53,986 bases of DNA. Origin: Paludibacter propionicigenes. GTDB taxonomy: Bacteria; Bacteroidota; Bacteroidia; Bacteroidales; JAFGXI01. Shown here piece by piece: positions 19,254 to 28,379 of the stretch. Positions within the stretch are counted from its first letter, which is position 1, and each line of letters starts with the position of its first letter. The position numbers and the translations under genes were made by a program. The notes under the pieces were generated by a model, which saw nothing but the letters and a program-made list of their open reading frames with translations, had not been told where the DNA came from and made no database searches. The stretch is taken from contig DYMG01000001.1 of assembly GCA_020721655.1 (NCBI GenBank), positions 1-53,986 on the forward strand. Direction: 5' to 3'.

Positions 19254-19631
19254 ATGGAAACTATAAAAATACAAGGCACCGACGATATCCCTAGCGTAGT
19301 ATTAAATGCCGAAAATGGAATATTTCAAATTTCCGGCAGATCAATGCCTGAAGATGTTACCGCTTTTTACGAACCAATTCTTGATTGGATTTCCGAATTA
19401 GGCGAAACATATAAAAACAAAATTGTTTTCGAATTTAAACTCGAATATTTCAATACAGCATCATCAAAATTACTTTTAGACATATTAATGAAGCTAGAAG
19501 AAATGCACGAAGCCGGAAAAGACGTTCTAGTAAAATGGTATTTCCCTGAAGACGATGAAGATATGGAAGAAGCCGGACAAGAATATGCCGACATAGTTGA
19601 AGTGCCTATAGAATTAGTAAGCTACGAATAA
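19254..19631 (+). CDS. SiaC-family (DUF1987) regulatory phosphoprotein
   Basis: The 125-residue product is a typical DUF1987 protein: FQISGRSMPED near residues 24-34 and LEYFNTASSKLLLDI at 63-77. In P. aeruginosa SiaC the phosphorylated residue is Thr68; here the threonine of the same motif is also residue 68. The unphosphorylated form should bind a partner that it activates or blocks. In Pseudomonas the partner is the diguanylate cyclase SiaD; none is encoded here, and the next gene is the TerB/ABC transporter. The product is strongly acidic in its C-terminal third. Confidence 0.87.
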   Translation: METIKIQGTDDIPSVVLNAENGIFQISGRSMPEDVTAFYEPILDWISELGETYKNKIVFEFKLEYFNTASSKLLLDILMKLEEMHEAGKDVLVKWYFPEDDEDMEEAGQEYADIVEVPIELVSYE

Positions 19632-19652
19632 ATTATATACAGCTTTTAGCAA

Positions 19653-22600
19653 ATGAGTGAAGAAATTTTACAAGCCTTAATGCAATTATTTGCAATAATT
19701 GCAAAACAAGACGATGGTGTTGAGAAAACTGAACGAGACTTCGTACTATTATTTCTACGCCAACAAATTTCCGGCTCAAAAGTTGAAGAATATATAAAAC
19801 TGTTCGACGACAAATCAGGATTCAACAAAACAAACTCAGAAACAGAAGACGAAGAACCCACAAAAAAAAGAAAACTAACTTCGGTAAACGATTCTGTTAA
19901 AATTCTAGGAATTTCAAAAAAAATAAACAAAACACTTACTCAAAAACAAAAAGTAATAGTTTTAGTTCGTCTTTTTGAATTAGTAATTTCCGACAAAAAA
20001 TTTACAGAACAACGAATGGCAATAATTAACACAGTTGCCGAAGTATTTAACATAAGTTTCGACGATGTTAAAAACATAGAATCTTTCGTATTTTCTGAAA
20101 ACGTTGAATCACTAATACATTCCGACAACTTACTCATAATATCATCAAACAAAACAGAAAACAGCAACTACTTATCACTTAACATTGACGGAATTGATGG
20201 TGAACTAATTATTTTACAAATACAAGGAACCGACCAATATTTTATTAAATATACCGGTGAATTAGTTTTGTATATTAACGGACTAATTGTTAACGGAAAA
20301 AGAATAAATATTTTCGCAAATGGTAGCACAATAAAACTATCAAAAGGAAAACCAATTTACTATAGCGATATAATATCAAAATTTAAAAAAGACAACAATT
20401 CAATTAACCTTTCGTTTGTTGCAAAAAACATAGAATATAAATTTCCAACAGGCGGATTAGGACTTAGAGATATTAATATTAACGAACGAGAAGGAAAACT
20501 TATTGCAATTATGGGAGCCAGCGGTGCAGGTAAAACCACACTTCTAAACGTTTTATCCGGAATGAGCAAACCATCGTCTGGAACAATAAAAATAAACGGA
20601 ATAGACCTCTACGAAAGCAAAAAAGAACTCGACGGAGTTATAGGGTACATACCCCAAGACGACCTTCTTATTGAAGAACTTACAGTATTTGAAAACCTTT
20701 ATTACAACGCTAAACTTTGCTTTAGAGATAAAAACAAAGAAGAAATTGCCGAATTAGTTAACAAAACCCTAAAAAATTTAGGACTTTTAGAACGAAAAGA
20801 CCTAAAAGTTGGAAACGCACTAAACAAACTAATTAGCGGAGGACAAAGAAAAAGACTAAACATAGCTCTCGAACTTATTAGAGAACCTTCAATACTTTTT
20901 GTTGATGAGCCAACCTCCGGATTATCATCAAGAGATTCGGAAAACGTTATGGATTTACTACGAGAATTAGCCCTTAAAGGAAAACTAATTTATGTAGTAA
21001 TTCACCAACCATCATCAGACATTTACAAAATGTTTGACAAAGTAATAGTTTTAGATACAGGCGGTTACCAAGTATATTACGGCAATCCCATAGAATCGGT
21101 AATGTATTTCAAAAAATTAGACTCGCAAATTAATAGCGACGTAGGCGAATGTTCTATTTGCGGAAGTGTTAACTCCGAACTAATTTTTAACATTATAGAA
21201 GCCCGTGTTGTTGATGAATACGGAATTTACCAAGAAGAACGCAAAGTAAAACCTACCGAATGGTCGGAATATTACAAACAAAATATAACACAAGAAAACC
21301 TATCTGAAATAGCCGAAGAACCACCAAAATCACTTAAAATACCTCGGTGGATAAATCAAATTTTTATTTACCTAAAACGCGATTTTCTATCAAAAATAAG
21401 CAACACACAATACATTGCACTAAATCTTTTAGAAGCACCAATTTTATCTATAATACTTTCATTTATAATTAGATACATTGCAGACCCAAACTCGTCGCAC
21501 TACATATATCGTGAAAACGAAAATATACCACCATATATATTTATGAGCCTTGTTGTTGCACTATTTTTAGGACTAACAGTAAGTGCCGAAGAAATTTTTA
21601 GAGACCGTAAAATACTAAAAAGAGAATCATTCCTAAACCTTAGCAGATCAAGCTATTTAATATCAAAAATTATAATTTTATTTTTCATATCGTTTATTCA
21701 AACCGGACTTTTTGTATTTATAGGCAACTACATATTAGGAATTAGAGATATGTCGTTATACTACTGGCTTGCATTATTTACAACATCAGCTTTTGCAAAT
21801 ATGCTAGGGTTAAATATTTCATCAACATTTAACTCAGCAGTAACAATTTACATAATAATTCCACTTGTACTAATACCTCAAATGATACTTGGCGGAGCAA
21901 TGTTTAGCTTCGAAAAACTAAACAAAACCGTAAGTAGCATCGACAAAGTTCCATTAGTAGCAGAATTTATGACATCTCGCTGGGTATACGAAGCACTTAT
22001 GGTACACCAATTTAAAAACAATAAATTTGAAAAACAATTTTTTAAATTGGAACAAGAAATGAGTGTAGCCAATTTTATGCAAGTTTATTACATACCTGAA
22101 ATAAAAGAAAAATTACAATACTGCTTCGAAAACTTGAACATAAAAAGAGATGACATAGTAAAAAACGTAGATATTAACCTATCTATGATACGAAACGAAC
22201 TCTATAAACAACAAAAAAACAACCCCGAAATAAACAATAACACAATACAATCTATTACTAGAGACTCACTTGGCAGTTACAACTTATTTCTTGTAAACGA
22301 TTACCTCGATAAATTAAATAAAAACTTTGGACTACAATTTCAAAAAACCTACGACAAAAAACAAAAAATGATAGACTACTTTACAGAACAAAAAGGCGAC
22401 ATATTTAACCTAAACAAAGACAATTACTACAATCAAAGCATATCAGACATAGTAAAAAAAGTTTTCGAACAACACAAAATTATTCAAGACAAAGACAATT
22501 TAATTCAACAAATAGACCTAATATATTTAAACCCTACACCATCAAATTTTCTTGACTTTAGAAGCCATTTTTTTGCACCAAACAAATACTTTGCAGGAAA

Positions 22601-22724
22601 ATATTTCGACACATACTACTTTAACATATTTGTAGTATGGATACTAACATTTATTTTTTACATATTCCTTTATTTTGACGTATTTAAAAAAATTTTAGAA
22701 TTTAGATTAAGAAAAAAATTGTAG
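19653..22724 (+). CDS. TerB-like/FHA-like/ABCG-type transporter fusion
   Basis: This 1023-residue half-transporter has an unusual N-terminus: two TerB-like helical halves (about 1-50 and 95-145), then an FHA-like beta segment (about 160-245). The ATP-binding domain has Walker A GASGAGKTT (288-296), signature ISGGQ (394-398), Walker B ILFVDEP (414-420) and switch His451. A CSIC motif (Cys500/Cys503) lies between this domain and the membrane part. Five helices (about 588-608, 626-646, 668-695, 703-725, 728-750) precede a loop of about 230 residues outside the membrane core and a last helix (about 986-1008). The ABCG order (ATPase first) suggests an exporter or envelope machine. It follows the SiaC-like gene by 21 bases. 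Confidence 0.85.
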   Translation: MSEEILQALMQLFAIIAKQDDGVEKTERDFVLLFLRQQISGSKVEEYIKLFDDKSGFNKTNSETEDEEPTKKRKLTSVNDSVKILGISKKINKTLTQKQKVIVLVRLFELVISDKKFTEQRMAIINTVAEVFNISFDDVKNIESFVFSENVESLIHSDNLLIISSNKTENSNYLSLNIDGIDGELIILQIQGTDQYFIKYTGELVLYINGLIVNGKRINIFANGSTIKLSKGKPIYYSDIISKFKKDNNSINLSFVAKNIEYKFPTGGLGLRDININEREGKLIAIMGASGAGKTTLLNVLSGMSKPSSGTIKINGIDLYESKKELDGVIGYIPQDDLLIEELTVFENLYYNAKLCFRDKNKEEIAELVNKTLKNLGLLERKDLKVGNALNKLISGGQRKRLNIALELIREPSILFVDEPTSGLSSRDSENVMDLLRELALKGKLIYVVIHQPSSDIYKMFDKVIVLDTGGYQVYYGNPIESVMYFKKLDSQINSDVGECSICGSVNSELIFNIIEARVVDEYGIYQEERKVKPTEWSEYYKQNITQENLSEIAEEPPKSLKIPRWINQIFIYLKRDFLSKISNTQYIALNLLEAPILSIILSFIIRYIADPNSSHYIYRENENIPPYIFMSLVVALFLGLTVSAEEIFRDRKILKRESFLNLSRSSYLISKIIILFFISFIQTGLFVFIGNYILGIRDMSLYYWLALFTTSAFANMLGLNISSTFNSAVTIYIIIPLVLIPQMILGGAMFSFEKLNKTVSSIDKVPLVAEFMTSRWVYEALMVHQFKNNKFEKQFFKLEQEMSVANFMQVYYIPEIKEKLQYCFENLNIKRDDIVKNVDINLSMIRNELYKQQKNNPEINNNTIQSITRDSLGSYNLFLVNDYLDKLNKNFGLQFQKTYDKKQKMIDYFTEQKGDIFNLNKDNYYNQSISDIVKKVFEQHKIIQDKDNLIQQIDLIYLNPTPSNFLDFRSHFFAPNKYFAGKYFDTYYFNIFVVWILTFIFYIFLYFDVFKKILEFRLRKKL

Positions 22725-22766
22725 CTATTTATTATTTTATTAATTTTACAAAATAATCATTTTTTT

Positions 22767-23678
22767 ATGGTAAATTATTTCAAACAATTAATTTTTATAT
22801 TAGTAATTCCTCTAATATTTTCGTGTGGCAACTCGTCGGAAAACAATAATTCAGACGATTTTTCTGTTCCCGACTCAGTTTTGAATGAAGACGACCCTCT
22901 TATAGTTTCCGAACAAGCTATGGCTGACATTATCTCAAACATATCATCGCCAGTAGAGATGTCGGCACTTATTAAAGAAAGTGGAGTTCAATTTAACTAC
23001 AAATACCTTAACCCAACCGACAACATTGACTCTTACAACACAACATTTAAACAAGCTTTAAACTTAGGTATTTTAGGAGCCGATTTAGGATACCTAAATA
23101 TGTACAACAAAACAGGTACCGTTTTATCTTACATAACATCAATAAAAACACTTGCCGACAATATAAAAGTTGGGCAATTCTTCGATTTTTCTACTCTTAA
23201 ACGATTAGCAACAAATAGCGATAATTTAGACTCTCTAATGTACATTTCTGTTAGCAGTTTCGACCAAATGGACGTATTTTTACGAGAAAATAACCGAAGC
23301 GATGTTAGCACTTTAATTGTTACCGGAGTATGGATTGAGGGTTTATTCCTTGCAACACAAGTAGTTAAAGACGCCCCAAACAAAGAAATTGAAGAAAGAA
23401 TTGGAGAACAAAAATTAATTCTTAGCGACTTACTACTTATACTTAACAACTATAAGAGAGATAAAAAAATATTCGATTTAATAGAAATGATTAATAAAAT
23501 TAAAGAACAATACGCAAACGTAACAATTTCTTACGAAGTTGGAGAACCTGAAGCAGTTGAAGTTGACGGAGTATTAACAATTATACAAAACGAAAAAAGC
23601 ATTGTTAATATAACCCAAGACCAAATTAAAAGCATAACAAAAGAAGTTGAGAATGTGAGAAATTTTGTTGTTAAATAA
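22767..23678 (+). CDS. Lipoprotein of the Sia-like/transporter operon
   Basis: The 303-residue product has a lipoprotein signal with lipobox LIFSC (Cys20) and a serine/asparagine/aspartate-rich linker. The remainder is mostly helical, with an internal region LNLGILGADLGYLNMYNK. I do not recognise a named family. It follows the transporter by 42 bases and may be its periplasmic partner, contacting the transporter's large loop; that is inference. Confidence 0.72.
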   Translation: MVNYFKQLIFILVIPLIFSCGNSSENNNSDDFSVPDSVLNEDDPLIVSEQAMADIISNISSPVEMSALIKESGVQFNYKYLNPTDNIDSYNTTFKQALNLGILGADLGYLNMYNKTGTVLSYITSIKTLADNIKVGQFFDFSTLKRLATNSDNLDSLMYISVSSFDQMDVFLRENNRSDVSTLIVTGVWIEGLFLATQVVKDAPNKEIEERIGEQKLILSDLLLILNNYKRDKKIFDLIEMINKIKEQYANVTISYEVGEPEAVEVDGVLTIIQNEKSIVNITQDQIKSITKEVENVRNFVVK

Positions 23679-23693
23679 TTAGAACTTATAATC

Positions 23694-24122
23694 GTGAAAA
23701 AAATATTTATTATTTTATTAAGCGTAATTGTTTTCGCAGTTGTAGTAAAATCGCAATGTAACGAAACTTTAGTTACTGTTTGTTGTAGTGGTTTAGCAAA
23801 AAATGCAACATACCTGAAAGAGCTTAAAGTAAAACTAAAAGCCAAAGAAGCAGGAAAAAAAGAACCCATAGCAAAATATTCTTTAATGCTAAACAAAGGC
23901 ACTCACTATAGATTTAGTGTTTGCAACGCAAAAGAATTTACCGGAAAAGCTATACTTCAACTATACGATAAAGACCGACTTTTAGGCTCGTCATATATGT
24001 CTAACAAACACTTTCCTGCATTCGACTTCGTTTGCAACAAAACTGCAGTTTACCAAGTACTAATGTCTTTTGAAGACGGACAAGAAGGTTGTGCTGTTGG
24101 GGTTCTTTCTATGATTGAATAA
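23694..24122 (+). CDS. Small exported cysteine-containing protein
   Basis: The 142-residue product starts with GTG and has a signal peptide (residues 1-20, ending VKSQ). The mature part has six cysteines (Cys22, CC at 29-30, then one each in SVCNAK, FVCNK and EGCAV), suggesting disulfides, and a beta-rich fold. No family is recognised. It starts 15 bases after the lipoprotein gene and is the last gene before a terminator, so it is probably the distal gene of the operon. Confidence 0.65.
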   Translation: MKKIFIILLSVIVFAVVVKSQCNETLVTVCCSGLAKNATYLKELKVKLKAKEAGKKEPIAKYSLMLNKGTHYRFSVCNAKEFTGKAILQLYDKDRLLGSSYMSNKHFPAFDFVCNKTAVYQVLMSFEDGQEGCAVGVLSMIE

Positions 24123-24152
24123 ATTATAAATTATAAAAATATTTCAAAATAT

Positions 24153-24187
24153 AAAAGTTGGCTTTTTTAACAATAGTCAACTTTTTT
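24153..24187 (+). terminator. Terminator closing the CheR/Sia-like operon
   Basis: AAAAGTTG (24153-24160) pairs with CAACTTTT (24178-24185), followed by more T. The arm carries the ATG of a longer frame at 24158, which supports the pfkA start at 24206. Confidence 0.65.
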
Positions 24188-24205
24188 AATCTTAATAAAA
24201 CTACA

Positions 24206-25189
24206 ATGGAAAAAATAAAAAAAATAGGTGTACTAACATCAGGTGGCGACTCTCCTGGAATGAACGCAGCAATTAGAGCCGTTGTTAGAGCCGGTGCATA
24301 TCATAACATAGAAGTTTTTGGCATATACCAAGGATACAAAGGTATGATAGAAAACAACATTAAATTACTAAGTCCAAGAGACGTTTCAAATGTGTTACAC
24401 AGAGGAGGAACATTTCTAAAAACAGCCCGAAGCGAAGAATTTAAAACACAAGAAGGCAGAAAAATAGCCTACGAAAACCTTAGAAAAAATGAAATAGACG
24501 CAGTTGTTATTATTGGTGGCGACGGCAGTTTTAAAGGTGCAAACCAATTTAGCAAAGAATTTGCCATTCCGGTAATTGGAATTCCGGGTACAATAGATAA
24601 CGATATGTACGGAACTGATTACTGCATTGGATACGACACAGCACTAAACACAGTTGTAGAAGCCGTAGATAAAATTAGAGACACCGCAGGTGCACACGAC
24701 AGACTATTCTTTGTAGAAGTAATGGGCAGAGACTCTGGCTTTTTAGCTCTTCGTTCTGGAATAGCATCTGGTGCAGAAGCAGTTCTTATTCCTGAAAAAG
24801 AAACAATTATTGACGATTTAAAAAAATACTTAGCCAACGGTTATAACAAAAAAAAATCAAGCGGTATTATAATAGTTGCCGAAGGCGACGATGCAGGAGG
24901 TGCATATAAAATTGCAGACCTCGTAAAAAAAGACTTTACAAATTACGACATAAGAGTAACTGTACTTGGACACATTCAACGAGGAGGCTCTCCATCTGCT
25001 TTCGACAGAAACATTGCATCTCAAATGGGAATTAATGCAGTACAAGGTTTAGTCGACGGAAAATCAAACGTAATGGTGGGCTTAATTAACCGAAATATTG
25101 TTTACACCCCTTTAGAACAATCGGCAAAACATAACAAACGAGTTAATCCAACACTATTAAGTACAATTGACATATTAAATAGCTACTAA
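24206..25189 (+). CDS. pfkA: ATP-dependent 6-phosphofructokinase
   Basis: PfkA phosphorylates fructose 6-phosphate in glycolysis. From the ATG at 24206 the product has 327 residues, close to the usual 320. It shows TSGGDSPGMN (11-20), the ATP-type loop GGDGS (104-108), the catalytic TIDND (Asp131) and MGRDSG (173-178). A longer frame begins at 24158, but it would start inside a terminator stem. Glycine after GGDG-type loops and the absence of a GGDDT motif favour ATP over pyrophosphate as donor. Confidence 0.93.
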   Translation: MEKIKKIGVLTSGGDSPGMNAAIRAVVRAGAYHNIEVFGIYQGYKGMIENNIKLLSPRDVSNVLHRGGTFLKTARSEEFKTQEGRKIAYENLRKNEIDAVVIIGGDGSFKGANQFSKEFAIPVIGIPGTIDNDMYGTDYCIGYDTALNTVVEAVDKIRDTAGAHDRLFFVEVMGRDSGFLALRSGIASGAEAVLIPEKETIIDDLKKYLANGYNKKKSSGIIIVAEGDDAGGAYKIADLVKKDFTNYDIRVTVLGHIQRGGSPSAFDRNIASQMGINAVQGLVDGKSNVMVGLINRNIVYTPLEQSAKHNKRVNPTLLSTIDILNSY

Positions 25190-25232
25190 ACAATTAGTTT
25201 AAATTTAATTACAAACTTCAACAAAAGTACTT

Positions 25233-25952
25233 ATGAGGGATATTATTAAGCTCAACAATATTGTAAAAAATTACAAAATTGGAACAATTGTAGTAAAAGC
25301 ACTAAAATCGGTTTCCTTAACAATAAAAGAAAACGAATACGTTGCTTTAATGGGACCTTCAGGCTCTGGTAAATCTACAATGATGAATATTCTTGGTTGC
25401 TTAGATACCCTCTCAAGTGGCGAATATATTTTAAACAATAACGATGTTAGCAAACTAACCGACAATCAATTAGCCGAAATACGAAACAAAGAAATTGGTT
25501 TTGTATTTCAAACATTTAACCTATTGCCAAAATACACAGCACTCGAAAATGTAATGCTACCAATGGTTTACTCGGGAACACCTAAAATTGAACGCGAAAA
25601 AACAGCAATACAAACACTAAAAAATGTAGGTTTAGCCGACAGAATGGAACACAAACCAAACGAACTATCGGGCGGACAAAGACAAAGAGTTGCAGTAGCA
25701 CGTGCTTTAGTAAACAAACCATCAATAATACTTGCCGACGAACCAACAGGAAACCTCGACACAAAAACATCAATAGAAATAATGGGATTACTAGAGGAAA
25801 TACACAAATTAGGCAACACAATTATTGTAGTTACTCACGAAGAAGATATTGCCGAACATGCAGAACGAATTATTAGACTTAGAGATGGCGAAATAGTTGA
25901 AGACTTTAAAAATGAAAACAGAAAAATGGTTTCACAACACACTACAAATTAA
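25233..25952 (+). CDS. ABC transporter ATP-binding protein, MacB/LolD-like
   Basis: The 239-residue ATPase has Walker [10 protein letters not shown], a Q-loop in [10 protein letters not shown], signature [15 protein letters not shown], Walker [12 protein letters not shown] and a switch histidine in VVTHEED. The wording matches ATPases of the MacB/LolD/FtsE group, which drive mechanotransmission or lipoprotein release. No permease gene is adjacent (neighbours are pfkA and a cobalamin enzyme), so it must pair with a distant membrane partner. Confidence 0.85.
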   Translation: MRDIIKLNNIVKNYKIGTIVVKALKSVSLTIKENEYVALMGPSGSGKSTMMNILGCLDTLSSGEYILNNNDVSKLTDNQLAEIRNKEIGFVFQTFNLLPKYTALENVMLPMVYSGTPKIEREKTAIQTLKNVGLADRMEHKPNELSGGQRQRVAVARALVNKPSIILADEPTGNLDTKTSIEIMGLLEEIHKLGNTIIVVTHEEDIAEHAERIIRLRDGEIVEDFKNENRKMVSQHTTN

Positions 25953-25971
25953 TAATTAAACATTAACAACA

Positions 25972-26517
25972 ATGGCTTTTAAAGTTTATACAAAAACAGG
26001 CGACAAAGGAAAAACATCATTAATCGGAGGAAAAAGAGTTCAAAAATTTGATGACAGAATTGAAGCCTACGGTACAGTTGATGAGTTAATTGCATTTATT
26101 GCATTAACAAAAGACTTGATGAACGAACAAAAAATTGAGAACAACTTGCTTAAAATACAATCTAAATTAATGACAGTTGCATCTATATTAGCAACCGAAG
26201 ACAAAGATAAACAGCACACATACAACCTATTAGACGACGACGTAACATTTCTAGAAAACGAAATTGATGAAATGGACAAAATAATAACACCACTAACAAA
26301 ATTTATTCTTCCCGGAGGACACATTTTAGTTTCATACTGCCACATTTCACGCACAATTTGTCGCCGTTCCGAAAGAAAAGCATTCCTTTTATCCGAAAAT
26401 TTTTACATTAATCCAATAGTATTAACATACTTAAACCGTCTTTCCGACTATTTATTTACACTTAGCCGATACATTTCGTTTAAGCTAAATATAGAAGAAA
26501 TTGAATGGTTAAACTAA
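25972..26517 (+). CDS. Cob(I)alamin adenosyltransferase, PduO type
   Basis: The enzyme transfers adenosyl from ATP to cob(I)alamin to make coenzyme B12. The 181-residue protein has the N-terminal ATP-binding TKTGDKGKTSLIGG, the VDELIAFI segment and the C-terminal RTICRRSERKAF and YLNRLSDYLFTLSRY motifs. It follows the ABC ATPase gene by 19 bases and precedes the aconitase-family gene by 26. No cobalamin riboswitch fits in such gaps. The B12 enzyme it serves is not in the window. Confidence 0.9.
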   Translation: MAFKVYTKTGDKGKTSLIGGKRVQKFDDRIEAYGTVDELIAFIALTKDLMNEQKIENNLLKIQSKLMTVASILATEDKDKQHTYNLLDDDVTFLENEIDEMDKIITPLTKFILPGGHILVSYCHISRTICRRSERKAFLLSENFYINPIVLTYLNRLSDYLFTLSRYISFKLNIEEIEWLN

Positions 26518-26543
26518 AAATTATTTAACACAAAATTTTAAAT

Positions 26544-28325
26544 ATGGCACAAACATTTGCAGAAAAAATTTTTAACGCAGAAGTTGGAACAATAGTTTTT
26601 AAAAAACCCGACATTGTACTAACTCACGATAACACAGCAAGTATTAAAAACACTTTCGAAAAAATGGGTGGTAAAAAAGTAGCAGATCCAAACCAATTAT
26701 TAATTGTTTTAGACCACAATGCACCTCCAACAACTGCCAAACTGGCAACCCAATACCAAACCGTTAGAGATATTGTAACGGAACAAAAAATTGATAAATT
26801 TTACGATGCTGGCAAAGGTATATGCCACCAAATTATGTCGTACCACGCACAACCCGGTATGATTATAGTTGGTAGCGACAGCCATACCTGCACTGCCGGA
26901 GCATTCAACTCTATGGCTGCAGGAATAGACCGTACAGAAGCCGCCGGAATTTGGAAACGTGGCGAAACATGGTTTCGTGTGCCCGAATCAATAAAAATAA
27001 CTTTAACAGGAAAACTAAAACCAAATATATTTGCTAAAGATATTTCTCTATGGATAATTGGTATGATTGGCTCTGATGGTGCCGATTATATGTCTATTGA
27101 ATACCACGGCGATGGCATTAAAAACTTAACAATTGCTCAACGAATGACGCTGGCTAATTTAGCCTCAGAAATGGGAGCAAAAAACGCAGTTTTTCCTCCA
27201 GACCAAGTCCTTGCCGATTTTTACGGCGGTAAACTCCCTAACAAACCTATTTGGGCTGACGAAGATGCTACTTATGCAAAAAAAATTGAAATAAATTTAG
27301 ACGAACTCTTCCCTGTTATAGCTGCTCCACACCAAGTTGACAACGTAAAAGCACTTTCAGAAGTACAAGGAACTCCTGTTCACGAAGGTCTTATTGGAAC
27401 TTGCACAAATGGGCGTTTAGAAGACTTACAAATTGCCGCAACCATTCTTAAAGGCAAAAAAGTTAAAGATGGCTTTCAACTTTTAGTAACACCAGCATCA
27501 CGGGAAATATACCAACAAGCAATAAATGAAGGACTTATAAGCATTTTCTTAGATGCCGGAGCAAACGTACTTTCTCCATCTTGCGGTCCTTGTTTAGGTA
27601 CCGGACAAGGAATTCCTGCCGACGGTTACAACGTAATTTCTACCGCAAACAGAAACTTTAAAGGCAGAATGGGAAACCCAAACTCTAACGTTTACTTAGC
27701 TTCTCCTGCAACAGTTGCAGCATCGTCAATTACAGGCGTAATTACCGACCCTCGCGGAATTGTAGCAAACGACAAATACATATACTCTAAAAAACAAGGA
27801 AATACAATTGAAATTGATGAAAACGACAACCGAAAAATTAATGGAGTTTGGAATTATAAAGATGCCGACCATTTAAATACCGACCAAATGTTTGCCGGAA
27901 ATTTAACCTATTCGGTTTTAAGTTCCGATGCACAAAGCATTATGCCTCATTTATTTGCTGGGTTCGATAAAAATTTTAGCAAAAATTTAACTTCTGGCGA
28001 TATCATTATTGCCGGAGAAAATTTTGGCTGTGGAAGCTCCAGAGAACACCCTGCTGTTGGCTTAGCTAATGCAAATGTAAAGGCTGTTATTGTAAAATCA
28101 ACAAATAGAATTTTTTACCGTTCTTGCATAAATCAAGGTTTGGCTCTAATTGTAAATCCAAATATTGTAAATGCTTACTCTAAAGGCGACAAAGTAGATA
28201 TTGACTTTGTTAATGGTATAGTAATAATAAATAACGAAAAAATTAAATTTGCACCTTTGCCCGATAAACTAATGCAAATTATTGATAAAAAAGGATTGGT
28301 TAATTGGATGAAATCTGAGAATTAA
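26544..28325 (+). CDS. Single-chain aconitase-family hydro-lyase (LeuC-LeuD fusion type)
   Basis: The 593-residue protein joins the large and small subunits of the isopropylmalate/homoaconitate dehydratase type. The [4Fe-4S] cysteines are Cys287 (GTCTNG), Cys347 and Cys350 (SCGPC). GSDSHTC lies at 110-116 and the small-subunit motif GCGSSREH at 495-502. It is shorter than true aconitases (about 750-900), and its linkage resembles homoaconitase/2,3-dimethylmalate-dehydratase relatives. It could act as aconitase, isopropylmalate isomerase or on a methylated citrate analogue; sequence alone does not decide. No other leucine genes are nearby. Confidence 0.85.
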   Translation: MAQTFAEKIFNAEVGTIVFKKPDIVLTHDNTASIKNTFEKMGGKKVADPNQLLIVLDHNAPPTTAKLATQYQTVRDIVTEQKIDKFYDAGKGICHQIMSYHAQPGMIIVGSDSHTCTAGAFNSMAAGIDRTEAAGIWKRGETWFRVPESIKITLTGKLKPNIFAKDISLWIIGMIGSDGADYMSIEYHGDGIKNLTIAQRMTLANLASEMGAKNAVFPPDQVLADFYGGKLPNKPIWADEDATYAKKIEINLDELFPVIAAPHQVDNVKALSEVQGTPVHEGLIGTCTNGRLEDLQIAATILKGKKVKDGFQLLVTPASREIYQQAINEGLISIFLDAGANVLSPSCGPCLGTGQGIPADGYNVISTANRNFKGRMGNPNSNVYLASPATVAASSITGVITDPRGIVANDKYIYSKKQGNTIEIDENDNRKINGVWNYKDADHLNTDQMFAGNLTYSVLSSDAQSIMPHLFAGFDKNFSKNLTSGDIIIAGENFGCGSSREHPAVGLANANVKAVIVKSTNRIFYRSCINQGLALIVNPNIVNAYSKGDKVDIDFVNGIVIINNEKIKFAPLPDKLMQIIDKKGLVNWMKSEN

Positions 28326-28342
28326 AGGAGGGTTTAACCAAT

Positions 28343-28378
28343 AAAAAAGAGCTTTAAAATATTTTAAAGCTCTTTTTT
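28343..28378. terminator. Bidirectional terminator, perfect 36-bp palindrome
   Basis: AAAAAAGAGCTTTAAAAT is followed directly by its reverse complement. It lies between the convergent aconitase-family gene (plus) and the M23 peptidase gene (minus) and provides a T run in both directions. Confidence 0.85.
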
Positions 28379-28379
28379 A

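Noticed and set aside
24158-24205. N-terminal extension of phosphofructokinase
   Set aside because: It would begin inside a terminator stem and adds 16 residues not expected in PfkA.
25953-25971. Cobalamin riboswitch before the adenosyltransferase gene
   Set aside because: The gap is only about 19 bases, and no suitable structured leader exists further upstream in the operon.
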